This document shows, one piece after another, positions 60,264 to 64,000 of a stretch of DNA of 64,000 nucleotides; position 1 is the stretch's first letter; each line of letters opens with the position of its first letter. The position numbers and the translations under genes were made by a program. Origin of the DNA: Fusobacterium_C necrophorum_A (lineage in GTDB: Bacteria > Fusobacteriota > Fusobacteriia > Fusobacteriales > Fusobacteriaceae); contig NZ_SBAP01000005.1 of assembly GCF_004134945.1 (NCBI RefSeq), forward strand, positions 1 through 64,000, in the 5' to 3' direction. A model generated the notes under the pieces. The model did not search any database and was not told where the DNA came from. It worked only from the letters and a program-made list of their open reading frames with translations.

Positions 60264-61134
60264 CTGGTATCCGGGCCATATGAAAAAAACGAAAGATTTG
60301 ATTAAGGAAAATATGCATCTGATTGATGTAGTATTGGAAATTGTGGATGCAAGGATTCCCCTTTCCAGTAAAAATCCGGATATTCCGATATTTGCTAAAA
60401 ATAAAAAGAGAATTGTGGTATTGAATAAGTCAGATTTAGTAGAGAAAGCCGAGCTTTCTAGATGGAAAGAATACTTTTTGCAGGAAGAAAAAGCGGATGC
60501 TGTTGTGGAAATCAGTGCAGAAACGGGTTACAATGTAAAACAACTCTATGCTTGTATTGATAAGGTTTCCAAGAAAAAAAAAGAAAGACTGTATGCAAAG
60601 GGATTGAAAAAAGTAAATATTCGTATTATGGTTTTAGGAATTCCAAATGTCGGGAAGTCAAGACTTATTAATCGAATTGTTGGAAAAAATAGTGCAGGAG
60701 TTGGAAATAAGCCCGGATTTACCAAGGGAAAACAATGGGTAAAACTAAAAGACGGATTGGAATTATTGGACACTCCCGGAATTTTATGGCCTAAATTTGA
60801 AAATCGAGAAGTGGGATTTCATTTAGCTATGACAGGAGCGATTAAGGATGAAATTTTACCTTTGGAAGAAGTTGCTTGCACTTTTCTTTCGAAAATGGTA
60901 TCTTTAGGAAAATGGTCTGTGCTACGAGAGAGGTATAAGCTGCAGGAAGAGGACTATCACGAAATTTCCGAATATATTCTGGAGAAGATTGCTCTTCGTA
61001 TGGCAATGTTGAATAAAGGCGGAGAATTGAATGTGAAGCAGGCGGCCTATACTCTATTGCGAGATTATCGCAGTGGAAAATTAGGGAAATTTGGCGTTGA
61101 TTCTCTGGAAACAAAAATAGGAGAGAAAGAATGA
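60238..61134 (+). CDS. rbgA: Ribosome biogenesis GTPase YlqF/RbgA
   Basis: 298 residues. Circularly permuted GTPase: G4 (VLNKSDLV, near 60) and G5 (EISAETG) come before G1 (GIPNVGKSRL, about 133-142) and G3 (DTPGILWP). The N-terminal INWYPGHMKKTKDLI is the family start. It promotes late 50S assembly. The first two ATGs (60238 and 60244) are both possible. It is translationally coupled to rsmI and to nadE. Confidence 0.95.
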   Translation: MTMSMTEINWYPGHMKKTKDLIKENMHLIDVVLEIVDARIPLSSKNPDIPIFAKNKKRIVVLNKSDLVEKAELSRWKEYFLQEEKADAVVEISAETGYNVKQLYACIDKVSKKKKERLYAKGLKKVNIRIMVLGIPNVGKSRLINRIVGKNSAGVGNKPGFTKGKQWVKLKDGLELLDTPGILWPKFENREVGFHLAMTGAIKDEILPLEEVACTFLSKMVSLGKWSVLRERYKLQEEDYHEISEYILEKIALRMAMLNKGGELNVKQAAYTLLRDYRSGKLGKFGVDSLETKIGEKE

Positions 61135-61910
61135 AAGAGTTAGAAGAAAAGTTAGTAAAATTTATTCAAGAACAGGTGCAGCAGGCGGGCTTTCAAAAAG
61201 TCATATTAGGCTTATCCGGAGGAATTGATTCGGCTCTTGTTGCTTATTTGGCAGTGAAGGCCTTGGGGAAAGAAAATGTTCTGACGATTAAAATGCCTTA
61301 TAAAACTTCCAGTAAAGAAAGTATAGAGCATGCCAATTTAGTATTAAGGGATTTGGGGTTACAAGAAAAAACGATAGAAATCACTCCTATGGTGGATGCT
61401 TATTTTTCCATGCAAGCGGAAGCAACTTCTTTGAGGAAAGGAAATTACATGGCAAGAACCAGAATGGCGATTTTATTCGATCAGTCCGCCTTGGAAAATG
61501 CTCTTGTTATTGGGACTTCCAATAAGACAGAAATTTTATTGGGGTATGGAACTCTATTTGGAGATATGGCTTGTGCTTTCAATCCGATTGGTGATATTTA
61601 TAAAAAAGATGTTTGGGAATTGTCACGATATATGGGAGTTCCTCAAGAAATTATTGATAAACAGCCGAGTGCAGATTTATGGGAAGGACAAACAGACGAG
61701 GAAGAATTAGGATTAAGCTACCAATTGGCAGATGAAATTTTAGAAAGATTTGTGGATAAAAAGCAATCTTTGGAAGAAATACTTGCAGAGGGATATGAGG
61801 AGACTGTTGTTCAAAAAGTGATTCAAAAAATCAAAGCAAGTTCTTATAAAAGAAAATTGAATCCTATTGCAAAGGTAGGAGCAGTATTGGGAAGGGATTT
61901 TATATTCTAA
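61131..61910 (+). CDS. nadE: NAD+ synthetase (ammonia-dependent)
   Basis: 259 residues. The ATP-pyrophosphatase loop LSGGIDSALVAYLA (about 28-41) and GTSNKTEILLGYGTLFGDMAC are typical of NadE, as is KQPSADLWEGQTDEEELG. There is no N-terminal glutaminase domain, so ammonia is used directly. It amidates nicotinate adenine dinucleotide in the last step of NAD synthesis. Its ATG overlaps the rbgA stop (ATGA). Confidence 0.95.
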   Translation: MKELEEKLVKFIQEQVQQAGFQKVILGLSGGIDSALVAYLAVKALGKENVLTIKMPYKTSSKESIEHANLVLRDLGLQEKTIEITPMVDAYFSMQAEATSLRKGNYMARTRMAILFDQSALENALVIGTSNKTEILLGYGTLFGDMACAFNPIGDIYKKDVWELSRYMGVPQEIIDKQPSADLWEGQTDEEELGLSYQLADEILERFVDKKQSLEEILAEGYEETVVQKVIQKIKASSYKRKLNPIAKVGAVLGRDFIF

Positions 61911-61922
61911 AGGAGGAATTTT

Positions 61923-62285
61923 ATGATTGATAACCATTTAAAAGAAGAATTTCAAGAGTATCAAAAAGAAAAACAACAGATCAGCGAAATAATAAGAAAA
62001 GCGGAGGGGAGAAATAATTCGCAGCATAAAATTATCAGTGCAATTTTTATTATTTTGATTGTGGTTATCCTGGTAGTTGGGATTGTTTTAAACCGTTTGA
62101 CCCTGTTGCAAACCTTAGAGATTGCCACCTTACTTGCTGTTTTGAAAGTGATTTGGCTATTTTATGATTTTCAAAAGTCTATGCATTTTCAATTCTGGTT
62201 GCTGAATTCTTTGGAATTTCGTTTGAATGAGATTGATAAAAAAGCCAGAAATATTGAAAGAATGTTAAAAAAAGAAGAAAAATAA
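61923..62285 (+). CDS. Small membrane protein of unknown function, 120 residues
   Basis: A charged N-terminal helix (to about 38) is followed by two TM segments (about 42-62 and 66-85) and a charged C-terminal helix rich in Lys/Glu/Arg. AAAGGAGG precedes the ATG. It is the last gene of the 45.4-62.3 kb block and is followed by a terminator. I do not recognise the family. Confidence 0.8.
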   Translation: MIDNHLKEEFQEYQKEKQQISEIIRKAEGRNNSQHKIISAIFIILIVVILVVGIVLNRLTLLQTLEIATLLAVLKVIWLFYDFQKSMHFQFWLLNSLEFRLNEIDKKARNIERMLKKEEK

Positions 62286-62295
62286 AAAAAGAAGG

Positions 62296-62329
62296 AGTTT
62301 TACATTGAAATATAGTGTAAAACTTTTTT
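62296..62329 (+). terminator. Terminator ending the long plus-strand gene block
   Basis: AGTTTTACA (62296-62304) and TGTAAAACT (62316-62324) form a 9-bp stem with an 11-base loop followed by T residues. Confidence 0.85.
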
Positions 62330-62456
62330 ATATAGGTAAAAAATATCAACAAAAGGAATCGCAGTTTTTCGAAAACGGATATAAAAAAAAGGAGCAGAAC
62401 TGATTGAAGTAGAAAATTTACAGGAATTAGATAACATTAGAGAAAAGAACAATTAA
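62325..62456 (+). pseudogene. Decayed reading frame (frameshifted at a poly-A run)
   Basis: One frame reads YIGKKYQQKESQFFENGYKKK up to an A8 run at 62383-62390; from there another frame reads GAELIEVENLQELDNIREKNN and stops at 62454. Joined, they look like the C-terminus of a protein whose end resembles nucleotidyltransferase tails, but the match is weak and I do not name it. No start is present. The rest of the 62457-62690 gap holds a second terminator and AT-rich sequence. Confidence 0.3.
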
Positions 62457-62544
62457 GACATATAAGAGATATTTTTATAAAAAATTTAGATTCTTTGTCA
62501 ACTGCTGTTAGACAAAAATGAAACAAAATGAAATCTTGTATTGT

Positions 62545-62575
62545 AGAGGGAAATTCTATGGAATTCCCTCTTTTT
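62545..62575 (+). terminator. Terminator-like hairpin upstream of rpoN
   Basis: AGAGGGAA (62545-62552) pairs with TTCCCTCT (62564-62571), followed by T residues. It probably served the decayed gene upstream. Confidence 0.65.
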
Positions 62576-62705
62576 CATAACATAAATTATTTTCACTAGA
62601 TCAAAAAATATTTTATAAAATAAAGAAATTAGAGTATACTTAAAGTATTAGATATTTTTTATAGAAAGATTCTATTTCATTTGTATATTTTTGAAAGGAG
62701 AGAAG

Positions 62706-63860
62706 ATGAAAACAAGTGTAGAACTAGAACAAAAACAAATACTAAAGTTGTCACAAGAAATGAAATTATCATTTTCTGTCCTTTCCATGTCCTATGGTGA
62801 AGTATTGAAATTTTGGCTTGGAAAAATAGAGGGAAGTCGTCAATCTACAGAAGATAGTTTTTTCGAAAGTTTATCTCAGGAGGAAGACTTTTTTCAATAT
62901 TTGGAAAATCAACTGATGTATTTGGAGGTTTCCGAAAATATTCGACAGAAACTGATTTTCTGTATTCATAGTTTAAATGAAGCCGGTTTTTTGGAACTGA
63001 GCGATGATGAACTCCGTCATCATTTGGGCATTTCCCCAAAAGAATTGGAGGAACTCCATCAATCTTTATGGGAATTAGAACCGGTAGGGGTAGGGACTCA
63101 TAATTTTAAAGAGGCAATCCGTTTACAATTGAAAAAGAAAAATGAATGGGAAGAAATTATTTGGGAAGTGTTACAACATTTAGAATATATTGCAGAGGGA
63201 CAGGAAGAGAAATTGGCTGAAAAATTAGGAATTGGTCTTATGCAATTGAATCAGATTATGAAAAAAATAAAAGCTTGTAATCCGAAGCCTTCTCGAGGAT
63301 TTTCTGTAAGAAAAACGATAGAAATCGTACCGGATTTTTATTGGAAATATTCGGAAGGAAATATTGCATTGGAGGAAAATAAAGACTTACAGAAATCATT
63401 GTACCGAGCGGAGATAAAAGAAACACCGGGAATTCAGATGCTGAGAAAATGCATTGAGAAGAGAATCGAAACCTTACGTAATATTTTGGAATATGTCACA
63501 GACTATCAAAAGGATTATCTCTTAGGTTCGGGTCCCTTGAAAACTCTTTATGAAAAAGAGGTGGCAGAGCAATTGGGGTTTCATGTTTCTACAATTTCAC
63601 GGGCGATTCAAAATAAATATCTAAAAACAGAAAGGGGAATTTTTTCCGTGAAATCTTTGTTTTGTTATTCCGGAGAAAGAGAAGAAATGAAAGTAGAGAT
63701 TCAAAATTTAATAGAGAAAGAAGATAAGCAAAAACCTTATAGTGATTTAGAAATAGCAATGTATTTAGGACAGAAATTCTTACGGAACATTTCCAGAAGA
63801 ACTGTCAGTAAATATCGGAAAGAGTTGGGATATTTTTCTTCTTTTCAAAGAAAAAAATAA
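62706..63860 (+). CDS. rpoN: RNA polymerase sigma-54 factor
   Basis: 384 residues, short for RpoN (E. coli 477), mostly because region II is small. Region I (QKQILKLSQEMKLSFSVLSM) is recognisable, the core-binding domain follows (LNEAGFLELSDDELRHHLGI, then ELEPVGVGTHNFKEAI), and the DNA-binding helix-turn-helix HVSTISRAIQNKYLKTERG and RpoN box ISRRTVSKYRKEL (canonical ARRTVAKYRE) are at the C-terminus. The ATG at 62706 has GGAG upstream. It directs -24/-12 promoters and needs an AAA+ activator; a PAS protein follows. Confidence 0.95.
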   Translation: MKTSVELEQKQILKLSQEMKLSFSVLSMSYGEVLKFWLGKIEGSRQSTEDSFFESLSQEEDFFQYLENQLMYLEVSENIRQKLIFCIHSLNEAGFLELSDDELRHHLGISPKELEELHQSLWELEPVGVGTHNFKEAIRLQLKKKNEWEEIIWEVLQHLEYIAEGQEEKLAEKLGIGLMQLNQIMKKIKACNPKPSRGFSVRKTIEIVPDFYWKYSEGNIALEENKDLQKSLYRAEIKETPGIQMLRKCIEKRIETLRNILEYVTDYQKDYLLGSGPLKTLYEKEVAEQLGFHVSTISRAIQNKYLKTERGIFSVKSLFCYSGEREEMKVEIQNLIEKEDKQKPYSDLEIAMYLGQKFLRNISRRTVSKYRKELGYFSSFQRKK

Positions 63861-63920
63861 AAGGAATTTAAATATGATTTTATAGAGGAGGTAGATTATT
63901 GTAAAAGGGAGGGGAGTTGT

Positions 63921-64000
63921 ATGGGAGAAGATATTTTAAATATTTTTAAAAAAATTGTAGAGTCCTCTTATGATGGTATTTATGTTACGGATGGAGAAGG
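63921..64000 (+). CDS. PAS-domain protein, N-terminal fragment (probable sigma-54 activator)
   Basis: Only 26 codons are in the window: ATG at 63921 after GGGAGGGGAG, reading FKKIVESSYDGIYVTDGEG, the typical first strand of a PAS domain. Together with the upstream rpoN this suggests a PAS-AAA+-HTH enhancer-binding protein, but the AAA+ part is outside the window. Confidence 0.65.
   Translation, partial: MGEDILNIFKKIVESSYDGIYVTDGE

Overview
The window is AT-rich, gene-dense chromosomal DNA. Its gene content points to a Fusobacterium, possibly of the F. necrophorum/gonidiaformans type; this genus-level call is an inference from gene content (Na+-type V-ATPase operon beside an rRNA operon, heptose kinase rfaE1 together with an L27 that carries a Prp-cleaved leader, tripartite tricarboxylate transporter, sigma-54), not from an alignment. 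Essentially all recognised proteins are ordinary house-keeping or anaerobe physiology genes; no CRISPR array or complete prophage was seen.

Region by region: 1-420 is the end of an rRNA operon (23S 3' end, 5S, two terminators). 438-9028 is a complete nine-gene V-type ATPase operon in the Enterococcus hirae order (ntpFIKECGABD), with the full set of Na+ ligands in the K subunit. 9066-11771 is an iron/siderophore-type ABC importer that follows with no visible terminator. 11859-14202 is pdxS (vitamin B6) divergent from a MocR/PdxR-type regulator, with a palindrome over the regulator promoter. 14446-17912 is a pantothenate cluster panC - BASS transporter - DUF2520 dehydrogenase - panB. 18160-21075 is a tctCBA carboxylate transporter. 

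21111-34688 is minus strand: PhoR/PhoB-like two-component system, a degenerate uracil-DNA-glycosylase-like protein, a WalJ/YycJ-like beta-lactamase-fold protein, malic enzyme, LemA, a DUF2207 membrane protein, M32 carboxypeptidase, proS, recG and yebC. 34788-37544 is the most disturbed part: a deleted MATE gene, tmRNA (ssrA), an IS3-family transposase remnant, a RelE/RHH toxin-antitoxin pair and decayed sequence. 37575-42702 holds cobO, rfaE1, ispF, the rplU-prp-rpmA operon with an L21 leader, htpX and a PAP2 phosphatase. 42703-43860 holds small membrane ORFs, one apparently frameshifted. 43984-45307 has tRNA-Ser(GGA), a pyridoxamine kinase and a DUF1858 protein. 

45423-61910 is a long plus-strand run of tightly packed and often overlapping genes: DUF445, ruvB, an Rrf2 regulator, rsmE, mtaB, a LytR_C protein, an MreD-like protein, mrdA (PBP2), RNase J, yhbY, dxs, an HD-domain protein, tlyA, ctpA, rsmI, rbgA and nadE, that is, RNA modification, ribosome assembly, cell elongation and isoprenoid synthesis. 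The window closes with rpoN (sigma-54) and the first codons of a PAS-domain protein that is probably its activator. 

The most useful leads are the pantothenate cluster with a candidate non-canonical ketopantoate reductase and transporter, a hairpin that sits exactly between the Shine-Dalgarno and the start codon of tctC, the UDG-like protein that has lost its catalytic motifs, and the decayed island behind ssrA.
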